Below are positions 51,772-59,130 of a DNA stretch of 64,000 nucleotides, in pieces. Position 1 is the stretch's first letter. The number at the start of each line of letters is the position of its first letter. The DNA comes from Streptomyces shenzhenensis (GTDB lineage: Bacteria; Actinomycetota; Actinomycetes; Streptomycetales; Streptomycetaceae), in the NCBI RefSeq assembly GCF_021462265.1, contig NZ_JAJONF010000014.1, positions 1 through 64,000 of the forward strand. The letters are read 5' to 3'. A program made the position numbers and the translations under genes. Below the pieces are notes generated by a model that was not told the DNA's origin, made no database searches, and saw only the letters and a program-made list of their open reading frames with translations.

Positions 51772-52728
51772 TCAGCCCTGGACGACCGGCCCGCTCACGG
51801 TGGACGTGAAGACGACCTCGCCGTCCTGCACACCGACGACGTCGACGGTCGCCGTGCCGTCGCCCCGTGCCGTCACGCCTGTGACGTCGATCCAGCAGGG
51901 ACTGTCGAGTTCGACGTAGCGGTTGAACGACGTGGACGTGCTCGCCGGGAGCAGCGCGCGGGGTGCCAGCCGGGCGCAGGCGGCCTGCCGGGCGCCCTCC
52001 ATCAGGACCATGCCGGGCAGGTGGTCGCCGCCGTGGTCGAACAGGATCGGGTGGTCCAGGTCCGGGGTGAGCAGCCAGCGGTCGGGTGCGTCCGTGGCCG
52101 TCAGCACCACGTCGGCGGAAGAGGTGCGGCCCACGGCCGCCGGTGGCATCGGGTCGGCCGCGACGGCGGGGCCAGCGGAAGCCGCCTGCCTACCGGGCCG
52201 GTTGGCGCGCAGCCGGGCGTAGACCGGCGGTGTGACGACGGAGTACCGCCCCTCCCCGTGGGCCACCGTCAGCCCGTCCCGGCGCAGGACGAACCCGATG
52301 CTCATCCGGCGCGCGGAGGACCGGCCGCGCGGCGCGGAGTCCGGGCAGGCCACGTCGAGTTCGAAGTCGGTGGGGCGGGAGGCAATCCGCAGCCGGTCCA
52401 GATCGGTGTGGCAGCTGAGCGACCACAGCACGAAGTGATGACCGAGCGGAACGCCGTGTTCCGCGTGCGTCACGAACATGCCGGCCTGCCGAAACGTCTC
52501 TGCGGCCTGGAGCGGGTCATGACTCGAACCGTCGGCGCTGTTGAAGAACGTGTGGGCGCGGGGCCACTGCCCGGTGAGGGAGAACCGCAGTCCGTCGGCC
52601 TGGGCGGTGCAGCCGGTGAGGAACACCTCGGCGAGGGACGCGCGATGGACGTACTCCTTGGGGACCGTGGTGGTCAGCCGAGGCAGTACGGGCAGACCGA
52701 CTCCGATCTCGCTGGCGGACAGACTCAT
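51772..52728 (-). CDS. AfsA/ScbA-family gamma-butyrolactone synthase
   Basis: A 318-residue protein with two A-factor hotdog repeats. The first begins around VPKEYVHRASLAEVFLTGCT with FFNSADGSSHDPLQAAETFR and GVPLGHHFVLWSLSCHTD; the second has LTPDLDHPILFDHGGDHLPG and MVLMEGARQAACARLAPRA. AfsA condenses a beta-ketoacyl-ACP with dihydroxyacetone phosphate, the first step to A-factor-type signals. The ATG at 52728 follows GGGGGGTCACCG. It is divergent from the HAD-SDR operon with two ARE-like sites between, as in scbA/scbR loci. Confidence 0.92.
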   Translation of the reverse strand: MSLSASEIGVGLPVLPRLTTTVPKEYVHRASLAEVFLTGCTAQADGLRFSLTGQWPRAHTFFNSADGSSHDPLQAAETFRQAGMFVTHAEHGVPLGHHFVLWSLSCHTDLDRLRIASRPTDFELDVACPDSAPRGRSSARRMSIGFVLRRDGLTVAHGEGRYSVVTPPVYARLRANRPGRQAASAGPAVAADPMPPAAVGRTSSADVVLTATDAPDRWLLTPDLDHPILFDHGGDHLPGMVLMEGARQAACARLAPRALLPASTSTSFNRYVELDSPCWIDVTGVTARGDGTATVDVVGVQDGEVVFTSTVSGPVVQG

Positions 52729-52785
52729 CGGTGACCCCCCGTCGGAAAGCTCTTCGTTGGCCTGAAGCTCTGTTCGACGCCTATA

Positions 52786-52811
52786 AGATACGGACCTACC
52801 GGTTTTCTCGG
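52786..52811. promoter_or_regulatory. ARE-like site before the afsA-like gene
   Basis: GATACGGACCTACC and CCGGTTTTCTC form an imperfect inverted repeat of the type bound by gamma-butyrolactone receptors, 58 bp upstream of the AfsA-like start. The right half CCGGTTTT matches best. Confidence 0.45.
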
Positions 52812-52991
52812 GTCGGCCACCAGGTAAAGGATTCACCAAGTGTGGTTCGACTCGATCCATGCATGACTCCGCTCGGTAGTGGTCTGGCCAAATATTTTTG
52901 CGCTCAAGCACGCCGAAGGCACGGCGAAAAACGGACTAAGTGGCAGATGTCGACGGCTTGTTGCCGACGCATCCGACGTCTGGAGCACCGG

Positions 52992-53019
52992 TACGGAAAC
53001 CTGTCCGACGGTCTTTTTT
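52992..53019. promoter_or_regulatory. ARE-like site before the HAD-SDR operon
   Basis: ACGGAAACCTGTC and GACGGTCTTTTTT make an imperfect 28-bp inverted repeat about 105 bp upstream of the HAD gene start. The A-rich and T-rich outer arms stand out in GC-rich surroundings. Confidence 0.5.
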
Positions 53020-53123
53020 GGCCAAGTTCCCAGCCGCCCGGCCCGCCTGACGTGGTGCCTGGGCCCGCCTCGCCCCGACAGCCCCTGCATGATGGTCGAA
53101 CGGCCTGCGAGAGGGAGACCCCG

Positions 53124-53855
53124 ATGGAACCACTGCGCACCCTGCGCCTCGCCGCCGTCAACATCGACGGCGTCCTGCTCAACGACAGCTTCAGTCCCGT
53201 CCTGTACCGCCTCGTCCTCAAGTACGGCGGCACGTACACCCGGGAGCTGGAGCAGCGGCTCTTCTCTCAGTCCCGGCTCGCGGCCGCGAAGGTGCTGCTG
53301 GAGGAGACCGGCGCCGAGGTGAGCGAGCAGGAGGCCGTCGCCGACTACTTCGCCGAGCGCGAGCACCACCTGCGCGACCACCCCGTCCACACCCTCGACG
53401 GCGCCGAGGAACTCCTGCACCGGCTGCGCGACCTGGGCCTGGACGTCATCTGCTACGGCGGTCTCGACGAGGACCACTTCCGCCGCCATCTCGGCGCCTG
53501 GGAGCACCTGTTCACCGCCCCGCACTACATCTGCACCAACGACATCCGCCCCGGCATCCGGGAGATCGTCCGGGACCGCTTCGGCCTCGACTACCACCAG
53601 GCCCTCTTCATCGACGACGTCGCCCGCTTCGCCGGCCACGCCAAGGAACTGGACGTGCCCTTCGTCGGCCACCCCAGCACCTTCGAACACGGCTTCCAGT
53701 GCGAGCTGATGCGCGAACTCGGGGTCAGGCACCTGGTCGGCGGCCTCGCCGAGATCGACGAGGAGCGCCTGCGCACCCTCGACCGCGAGGCCGGGCTCGG
53801 CACCGTCTGGCAGGACGCCGACGCCCTCACCGGTACGCGTGGGGCCACCAGGTGA
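53124..53855 (+). CDS. HAD-superfamily protein of the butyrolactone locus, nucleophile Asp replaced by Asn
   Basis: A 243-residue HAD-like protein. The usual DxDG motif I reads AAVNIDGVLLND: Asn13 stands where the catalytic nucleophile Asp should be, while Asp15 is kept. Motif IV is present (ALFIDDVARFAGHAKEL), but motif II Ser/Thr is replaced in VICYGGLDE. A phosphatase would be needed to dephosphorylate the butanolide intermediate and HAD proteins are natural candidates, but this one may instead be a non-catalytic or altered member. It is translationally coupled (GTGA) to the SDR gene. ATG follows GGGAG. Confidence 0.85.
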   Translation: MEPLRTLRLAAVNIDGVLLNDSFSPVLYRLVLKYGGTYTRELEQRLFSQSRLAAAKVLLEETGAEVSEQEAVADYFAEREHHLRDHPVHTLDGAEELLHRLRDLGLDVICYGGLDEDHFRRHLGAWEHLFTAPHYICTNDIRPGIREIVRDRFGLDYHQALFIDDVARFAGHAKELDVPFVGHPSTFEHGFQCELMRELGVRHLVGGLAEIDEERLRTLDREAGLGTVWQDADALTGTRGATR

Positions 53856-54625
53856 CCGCGGAGGAGGGGGCCGCACTGGCGGGCCGGGTCGTGCTCATCA
53901 CCGGCGCCAGCAGCGGCATCGGCGCCGCCGCGGCCCGGGTGTTCGCCCGGCAGGGCGCCACCGTCGTCCTCGCCGCCCGCCGCGAGGACAAGCTGCGCGA
54001 ACTCGCCGGCGAACTGCGGGCCCGGGGCACCGAGGCGAACTATCGCACCCTGGACGTGCGCGACACCGAAGAGGTGCGGCGGACCGTCGAGTTCACCGTC
54101 GGGCGGTACGGCCGCCTCGACGCCGCCTTCAACAACGCGGGCGTCGCCCTCGCGAAGACCCCGATGCACCTCATCGACGACACCGACTACGACCGGGTCA
54201 CCGAGACCAACGTGCGGGGGGTCTGGAACTGCCTGCGGCACGAGATCGCCGCCATGCTGGCGAACGGGGGCGGCTCGATCGTCAACACCAGCAGCGTGGG
54301 CGGTCTGGTCGCCTCCTCCACGGCCGCTCCCTACATCGCCTCCAAGCACGCGGTGATCGGACTCACCAAGGCCGCCGCCGTCGAGTACGCCCCGCACCAC
54401 ATCCGCGTGAACGCCATCGCCCCCGGCCTGACCCGCTCCGAGATGATCGACGACTGGTTCGCCAGGTCGCCCGAGAACGAGGCACGCGCCTACCGCTCCG
54501 CCCCGCAGGCCCGCGCCGCCGACCCGGAGGAGGTCGCGGAGGCCGCCGCCTGGCTGTGCAGTGACAAGGCGAGCTTCGTCACGGGTGCCACACTTACCGT
54601 GGACGGCGGACGCACCGCCTGGTGA
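53852..54625 (+). CDS. short-chain dehydrogenase/reductase of the butyrolactone locus
   Basis: A 257-residue classical SDR. NAD(P) motif is VVLITGASSGIGAAAARVF, the NNAG motif is LDAAFNNAGVALA and the catalytic Ser and Tyr-Lys are in NTSSVGGLVASSTAAPYIAS and YIASKHAVIGLTKAA. SDRs next to afsA genes (ScbB/ScbC/JadW2 types) reduce the butenolide or the keto side chain of the signal. GTG at 53852 overlaps the HAD stop. Confidence 0.92.
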   Translation: MTAEEGAALAGRVVLITGASSGIGAAAARVFARQGATVVLAARREDKLRELAGELRARGTEANYRTLDVRDTEEVRRTVEFTVGRYGRLDAAFNNAGVALAKTPMHLIDDTDYDRVTETNVRGVWNCLRHEIAAMLANGGGSIVNTSSVGGLVASSTAAPYIASKHAVIGLTKAAAVEYAPHHIRVNAIAPGLTRSEMIDDWFARSPENEARAYRSAPQARAADPEEVAEAAAWLCSDKASFVTGATLTVDGGRTAW

Positions 54626-54727
54626 ACTGCCCGCAGGTCCCGGACCGGAGCCGGAGCGCCGGCGCGGGACCCGCCGGGCGCCGGCGCGGGAGCGACCGGG
54701 AATCGGCGCTGTGCGGCCGAAATACCG

Positions 54728-54770
54728 ACCCCCGATTGGGGTAAGGTACGTCACGTCCGGTTTTGTTTTG
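54728..54770. promoter_or_regulatory. ARE-like operator at the start of the first receptor gene
   Basis: The site has two parts: ACCCC-CGATT-GGGGT (54728-54742) and AAGGTACGTCACGTCCGG followed by TTTTGTTTT (54743-54770). The latter ends 17 bp before the receptor ATG, overlapping the ribosome site zone. That position fits autorepression by the TetR receptor. Confidence 0.5.
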
Positions 54771-54787
54771 ACCGAGGAGGGGTCCCC

Positions 54788-55453
54788 ATGGCGCGTCAGG
54801 AGCGTGCGATTCGGACCCGACGCGCTGTTGTCGAGGCCGCCGCGGCGGTCTTCGCCGAGCGCGGATACACGGCGGCGACGATCGCTGAGATCCTTGAGCG
54901 GGCCGGCGTCACCAAGGGCGCTCTGTACTTCCACTTCGACTCCAAGGAAGCCCTCGCGCGGGGCGTCATCAACGCCCAGATCAGCGACGACTACTGGGTG
55001 CCGCGCGAACTGAAGCTCCAGGAGTGGGTGGACATCGGCATGACGCTGGCCCACCGGATCCCCAAGGAGGTCATTCTCCTCGCCGGCATACGGCTCTCCG
55101 CCGACCTCCAGGGGCGCTCCCTGTTCGGCAGTGCCTGGCCCGCCTGGACCCAACTGGTGACGGACAAGCTCGTGGAGGCCAAGGAGCGTGGCGAGGTGCT
55201 GCCGCACGTCACGCCGCGCGAGACCGCCGAGTGCTTCCTCGGGGCCTGGATCGGGACCCAGTTCATGTCCGAGGTGGTCTCCGACTGGACCGACCTCAAC
55301 GACCGGATCTCGGTCCTCTACAACCACGTACTGCCGGCCATAGCCACTCCCGCGGCGCTGATCCTTCTGGACACCGCGCCCGACCGGGGTGCCCGGGTCG
55401 TGGAGGAAGCCGAGCGTCACCGGCAGGAAGCGCTCGTGGCCGCCGAGGCCTGA
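54788..55453 (+). CDS. gamma-butyrolactone receptor, TetR family (ScbR/ArpA-like)
   Basis: A 221-residue repressor. The N-terminal HTH QERAIRTRRAVVEAAAAVFA and ITEIL-type helix with GVTKGALYFHFDSKEALARG match ScbR/ArpA closely. The ligand domain has GIRLSADLQGRSLFGSAWPA then WTQLVTDKLVEAKERGEVLP; the Trp in PAWTQL corresponds to the ligand-gating Trp of ArpA/CprB. ATG with GAGGAGGGG upstream. It probably represses its own gene, the afsA-like gene and the SARPs until the signal binds. Confidence 0.92.
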   Translation: MARQERAIRTRRAVVEAAAAVFAERGYTAATIAEILERAGVTKGALYFHFDSKEALARGVINAQISDDYWVPRELKLQEWVDIGMTLAHRIPKEVILLAGIRLSADLQGRSLFGSAWPAWTQLVTDKLVEAKERGEVLPHVTPRETAECFLGAWIGTQFMSEVVSDWTDLNDRISVLYNHVLPAIATPAALILLDTAPDRGARVVEEAERHRQEALVAAEA

Positions 55454-55462
55454 CCAGCCTCG

Positions 55463-55490
55463 TACCAAACCGCCTGCCTGGTTTGTCACC
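55463..55490. promoter_or_regulatory. ARE-like site between the two receptor genes
   Basis: GTACCAAACCGCC and CCTGGTTTGTCAC form an inverted repeat with CAAACC/GGTTTG arms, ten bp after the first receptor's stop codon. It is the best match in the island to the ARE consensus. Confidence 0.6.
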
Positions 55491-55564
55491 CGCACGCACC
55501 GCGGACCGTGCTCTCGCGCGGCGCGCGAGTGCCCGCCCGCGCCGCGCGGCCGGGCACGGTCGGC

Positions 55565-55594
55565 GGCAAACCTACCAATCGTGCTGTTTGTTAA
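55565..55594. promoter_or_regulatory. ARE-like site before the second receptor gene
   Basis: GGCAAACCTACC and GTGCTGTTTGTTAA form an imperfect inverted repeat, 83 bp upstream of the second TetR start. Confidence 0.5.
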
Positions 55595-55676
55595 GGTTCT
55601 CGGATCAAAATATTGCAGGCCCAGGGGGAATCGGACCGTCCAATTCCGGATTCGCCCGGATCGACAGGGGGACGCG

Positions 55677-56330
55677 ATGGTCAAGCAGCTCCGGGCGGCC
55701 CGAACCCGGCAGGCCCTCGTTCTCGCCGCCGCCGAGATCTTCGCCGCCGACGGATACGCGCTGTCCTCGCTGCCCGCGATCAGCAGACGGGCGGGTGTGA
55801 GCGCCGGAGCGCTGCACTTCCACTTTCCCAGCAAGGACGCCCTCGCGATCGAGGTGGAGAGCGCGGCCCGGCGGTCCGTCGAACAACTGGTCGCCGCCCG
55901 GCGGCCGTCGGCTGCTTCCGCACTGCACCTGCTGGTCATGGTCACCCGGGAGGTCCTGGTCGCGATCGCCGCCGACGCCGTGGTCCGCGCCGGCTTCAAA
56001 CTGAGCGTCGATCCCTCCCGCAAGAACGGCATGGGTTTCGGCTGGTGGCGTGCATGGGTGTGCGAAGAACTGCTGCGGGCGCAGCATGCGGGGGAACTGG
56101 CCGACGGGGTGTCACCGGACCGGGTGGCCGCGGTGATAGTCGCCGCGACGGTCGGCTTCGAGGTGCTCGGCGCCCAGGACCGCGACCGGATCGCCCCCTG
56201 GCACGTCGAGGAGTTCTGGTCCCTGGTGCTTCCCCGACTCGCGGCGCGCGGGGACCTGTTCGCGGGAATGGCGCTCTCCGAATCCTGGCCCCGGGCCAAG
56301 GGTGCCCACAACGACCGGAGTTCGGTTTGA
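55677..56330 (+). CDS. second butyrolactone-receptor-like TetR regulator (pseudoreceptor type)
   Basis: A 217-residue TetR protein. The HTH includes AARTRQALVLAAAEIFAADG and GVSAGALHFHFPSKDALAIE, matching the ScbR family but more diverged than its neighbour. The ligand domain has NGMGFGWWRAWVCEELLRAQ. By position and divergence it resembles ScbR2/JadR2-type pseudoreceptors, which bind the same operators but respond to antibiotics or not at all. ATG at 55677 follows AGGGGGACG. Confidence 0.9.
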   Translation: MVKQLRAARTRQALVLAAAEIFAADGYALSSLPAISRRAGVSAGALHFHFPSKDALAIEVESAARRSVEQLVAARRPSAASALHLLVMVTREVLVAIAADAVVRAGFKLSVDPSRKNGMGFGWWRAWVCEELLRAQHAGELADGVSPDRVAAVIVAATVGFEVLGAQDRDRIAPWHVEEFWSLVLPRLAARGDLFAGMALSESWPRAKGAHNDRSSV

Positions 56331-56353
56331 CAAACCGTCCGTGCCGTTTTTGA
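56328..56353. promoter_or_regulatory. ARE-like site before the first SARP gene
   Basis: TGACAAACCGTCC and GTGCCGTTTTTGA form an inverted repeat that begins at the stop codon of the second receptor gene and lies 58 bp before the SARP start. Confidence 0.55.
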
Positions 56354-56410
56354 CTCGGGGCCCGGAGACCGCCCCGCACCACCCGCGGCGGCGGACGACA
56401 GGGGGACGAC

Positions 56411-57235
56411 ATGGACATCGGCGTACTCGGCGCTCTCGACGTGCGGGAGAACGGGGTCCCCAGCATCCCGACCGCGCCCAAGCCGCGTCGGGTACTCGCC
56501 GTGCTCGCGCTCCACGCCGACCAGGCGGTGAGCGTCGCCACGCTGACCGAGGAACTCTGGGGGCGACGGCCACCGCGCAGCGCGCTCCCCACCCTGCAGA
56601 CGTACATCATGCACCTGCGCGCCCTCATCGCCCCGGCAGCGCGAGAGGCCGGTGACGGCGCGGGGGCGCGCACCGCCAAGCAGGTGCTGCGGACCGTACC
56701 CGGCGGCTATCTGCTCGACAGCGGCCAAGGTACGAGCGACGTAAGGGAGTTCGAGCGACTCGCCGACACCGGATACCGCACCAGGGAGGCGGGGGACCAG
56801 CGTGCGGCCGCCCGGCTGCTGCGTGCCGCGCTCGGCCTGTGGCGGGGGCCGGCCCTGGCCGACGTCCCCGCGGGAGAGTATCTGCGGACCCGGATCCGGG
56901 GTCTGGAGGAGAGTCGGCTGTGTGCGCTGGACCAGCGCATCGAGGCCGATCTGGCGCTCGGCCGGCACCGCGAGCTGATCCCCGAGCTCACCGCGCTGAC
57001 CGCCCGGCATCCCACCCACGAGAGCCTGTGCGGCCAGCTGATGCTCGCCCTGCACCGCTCGGGCCGCCGGAGCGACGCCCTGGACGCCTACCGGCGACTG
57101 CGCACCACCCTGGTGCGCGACCAGGGCCTGGAACCCTCGGCCGCGCTGGGCAGAATAAGGCAGTCGGTGCTGGCGGCCCCCGCCGACGACTTCCCGGCGC
57201 CGGACGCGGCGGACCCGCTCGCCGGGGTCGGCTGA
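56411..57235 (+). CDS. SARP-family transcriptional activator (first copy)
   Basis: A 274-residue SARP. The N-terminal OmpR-like winged helix has VLAVLALHADQAVSVATLTE and PTLQTYIMHLRALIAP; the BTAD follows with FERLADTGYRTREAGDQRAA, LLRAALGLWRGPALADVPAG and HPTHESLCGQLMLALHRSGR. SARPs recruit RNA polymerase to antibiotic promoters at direct heptamer repeats. The gene follows an ARE site and ATG follows AGGGGGACG. Target cluster not in the window. Confidence 0.93.
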   Translation: MDIGVLGALDVRENGVPSIPTAPKPRRVLAVLALHADQAVSVATLTEELWGRRPPRSALPTLQTYIMHLRALIAPAAREAGDGAGARTAKQVLRTVPGGYLLDSGQGTSDVREFERLADTGYRTREAGDQRAAARLLRAALGLWRGPALADVPAGEYLRTRIRGLEESRLCALDQRIEADLALGRHRELIPELTALTARHPTHESLCGQLMLALHRSGRRSDALDAYRRLRTTLVRDQGLEPSAALGRIRQSVLAAPADDFPAPDAADPLAGVG

Positions 57236-57264
57236 CGGGCCCGCCGCACCGGCCGGCGGGATTC

Positions 57265-57977
57265 TCAGGCCGCCACGAGGCGCCGGGCGATGCGGAGGGC
57301 GGCGAACTCGGTGCCCGCCACGAACCGCATCATCGGCCCGAACACCGTCGCCGCGAGCGAACCGGTGAACTGCAGACCGGGCACCGACGACTCCAACGTC
57401 CCCCGCGGCGCCGGCGCCTTCGAACCGGGCCCGCCACCCACGCGATGCTGCACTGGGCGAGCAGGCAGGTGGGGCCGACGCTGTTTCGGGAGGTCACGCC
57501 TCGGGAGCGACTACGGATCACCACACGCCGACCCGCCCAGGACGCTCGGCCATCGAAACCCGACCAGCGTCTTACCGCGCCATTAGGAAGGGCAGGGCGT
57601 CCAGATCCAGCCGGTAGCCGGTAGCCGGTAGCCGGTAGCCGGTAGCCGGTAGCCGGTGGCCGCCGGCACCTGGTCGACGGCGACGGACTCGTGCTCGCCT
57701 CCGGGAGCGGTGACGTCCAGCCGAGCCTCCGGCCCGCGGACCACGGCACCCGTGACCCGGCGCGAGGTGTGCACCGGTACGACACCCTCCACCCGGTCCC
57801 GCGGCCACCAGCCGCCAGAGGGGCCGAGCGCCCGCCGGAACAGCAGCAGCCGGGCCGCCGCCGGCAGCCGGCGCACACTGCCGGGTCATGCGCAGACACC
57901 GGCCGGGACCAGCCCGTGCCGAGCGGCGAGGCCGGCTTGGCCGCCCGCTGCGTCCAGGGCCGGGCCGGGTCAAGCAA
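57265..57977 (-). pseudogene. 5'-truncated, frameshifted FAD-dependent monooxygenase
   Basis: Minus-strand frames together spell the C-terminal half of a flavin-containing monooxygenase. The segments are RRLPAAARLLLFRRALGPSG, then WWPRDRVEGVVPVHTSRRVT and SVAVDQVPAATGY; after the repeat tract comes YRLDLDALPFL, and finally ESSVPGLQFTGSLAATVFGP with MMRFVAGTEFAALRIARRL. The reading frame changes at the heptanucleotide tract (57611-57659) and again near 57410-57590, and the N-terminal FAD and NADP motifs are missing. It lies between the two SARPs and is not functional as it stands. Confidence 0.75.
57611..57659. repeat. heptanucleotide repeat tract, six CCGGTAG units plus CCGGTGG
   Basis: Seven consecutive 7-bp units lie inside the decayed monooxygenase gene at the ATGYRLDLD codons. 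The family needs only two units there (GCTACCGGCTGG on the minus strand), so five extra copies add 35 bp and shift the frame. Because the unit is not a multiple of three, copy-number change by slippage would toggle the frame. Confidence 0.93.
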
Positions 57978-57981
57978 CGGT

Positions 57982-58009
57982 AAAGTAACCGACCGGATGG
58001 TTTGTTTTG
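57982..58009. promoter_or_regulatory. ARE-like site, distal, upstream of the second SARP
   Basis: AAAGTAACCGACC and GGATGGTTTGTTTT are inverted-repeat halves with the consensus GGTTTGTTT right arm. It lies 257 bp before the second SARP start and just past the truncated end of the monooxygenase remnant. Confidence 0.5.
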
Positions 58010-58196
58010 GGCGGCTTCCCGGAGTGGGAAACCGTCGGATTCGCTGACCGATTCCAGTGGACGGGAAGACTGTGAACCACTCGCCGGTCGCCGAAATATC
58101 ATGCCTGTACTGCTATTTCGGTGACCGGTGGGGGTGGGGTGCGGCCCCTCGGCCGTTCTCCGGCGGCTCGTCGGCGCCACTCCGGTCGGCGGTCTG

Positions 58197-58222
58197 TTGA
58201 CAGACCGGTTGTGCTGTTTTCT
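58197..58222. promoter_or_regulatory. ARE-like site, proximal, upstream of the second SARP
   Basis: TTGACAGACCGGT and TGCTGTTTTCT form an imperfect inverted repeat, 44 bp before the second SARP start. It contains a TTGACA hexamer, so bound receptor would cover the promoter. Confidence 0.5.
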
Positions 58223-58265
58223 ACTGTCTGGCGGAGTGTCAGATGAGAGGATCAGGGAGACGCGT

Positions 58266-59117
58266 GTGGACATCGGGCTGCTGGGCGCACTGAACGTGAG
58301 CGAGAACGGGGTCTCCATCGCCCCGACCGCACCGAAACCCCGCCAGGTGCTGGCCCTGCTGGCGCTGCGCGCCGACCAGGTCGTGTCCGTCCCGACCCTG
58401 ATCGAGGAACTCTGGGCGGGCACTCCACCGCGCAGTGCCCGCACCACCCTGCAGACCTATGTGCTCCAGCTCAGGGAACTCATCGCGACGGCGCTGCGCC
58501 GGGGCGCGGGTCCGGGACCCGGGGACGCCCGGTCCGCGAAGGACGTGCTGGCGACCCTGCCGGGTGGTTATCTTCTCGCCGCCCAGGGCGGCGGCAGCGA
58601 CATCCGGGAGTTCGAGCGGCTGAACGAACAGGGCTGCCGCGCCATGGACGACGGGAACTTCGCGGGCGCCTCCGACGCCCTGCGCCAGGCGCTGGACCTG
58701 TGGAGCGGGCCGCCCTTCGCCGACGTACCCACCGGGGCCCACCTGGGCATGGAGGCGCGACGGCTGGAGGAGAGCCGGCTCTGCGCCCTGGACATGCGCG
58801 TCGAGGCCGACCTCCGGCTCGGGCGGCACCGCGAACTGCTCCCCGAACTCACCGTCCTGACCAGCCGCTACCGCTCCCACGAGAACCTGCACGCGCAGTT
58901 CATGCTCGCCCTCTACCGCTCGGGCCGGCGCGGCGAGGCACTCCACGTCTACCAGCGGCTGCGCACCCTCCTCGTCAGGGACCTGGGACTGGAACCGTCG
59001 GCGCGCCTGCGCCGCCTGCAGCAGTCCATCCTCACCGCCACCGCCGAGGACCCCGGCACACCACCGCACCACGACGACCTGGCCGCACCGGTGGTGACCG
59101 CGACGGCGGGCCGGTGA
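58266..59117 (+). CDS. SARP-family transcriptional activator (second copy)
   Basis: A 283-residue SARP clearly paralogous to the copy at 56411: DIGLLGALNVSENGVSIAPT, VLALLALRADQVVSVPTLIE and TLQTYVLQLRELIATALRRG, then BTAD with LRQALDLWSGPPFADVPTGA and YRSHENLHAQFMLALYRSGR. The GTG at 58266 is preferred (GGGAGACGC upstream, alignment with the other SARP); the frame begins earlier. Two ARE-like sites precede it. The pair probably arose by local duplication. Confidence 0.92.
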   Translation: MDIGLLGALNVSENGVSIAPTAPKPRQVLALLALRADQVVSVPTLIEELWAGTPPRSARTTLQTYVLQLRELIATALRRGAGPGPGDARSAKDVLATLPGGYLLAAQGGGSDIREFERLNEQGCRAMDDGNFAGASDALRQALDLWSGPPFADVPTGAHLGMEARRLEESRLCALDMRVEADLRLGRHRELLPELTVLTSRYRSHENLHAQFMLALYRSGRRGEALHVYQRLRTLLVRDLGLEPSARLRRLQQSILTATAEDPGTPPHHDDLAAPVVTATAGR

Positions 59118-59130
59118 CCGGCGGACCCGC

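Noticed and set aside
53591..57055. 1154-codon open frame on the minus strand across the signalling island
   Set aside because: It runs antisense to five recognisable genes and contains no family match; shadow frame.
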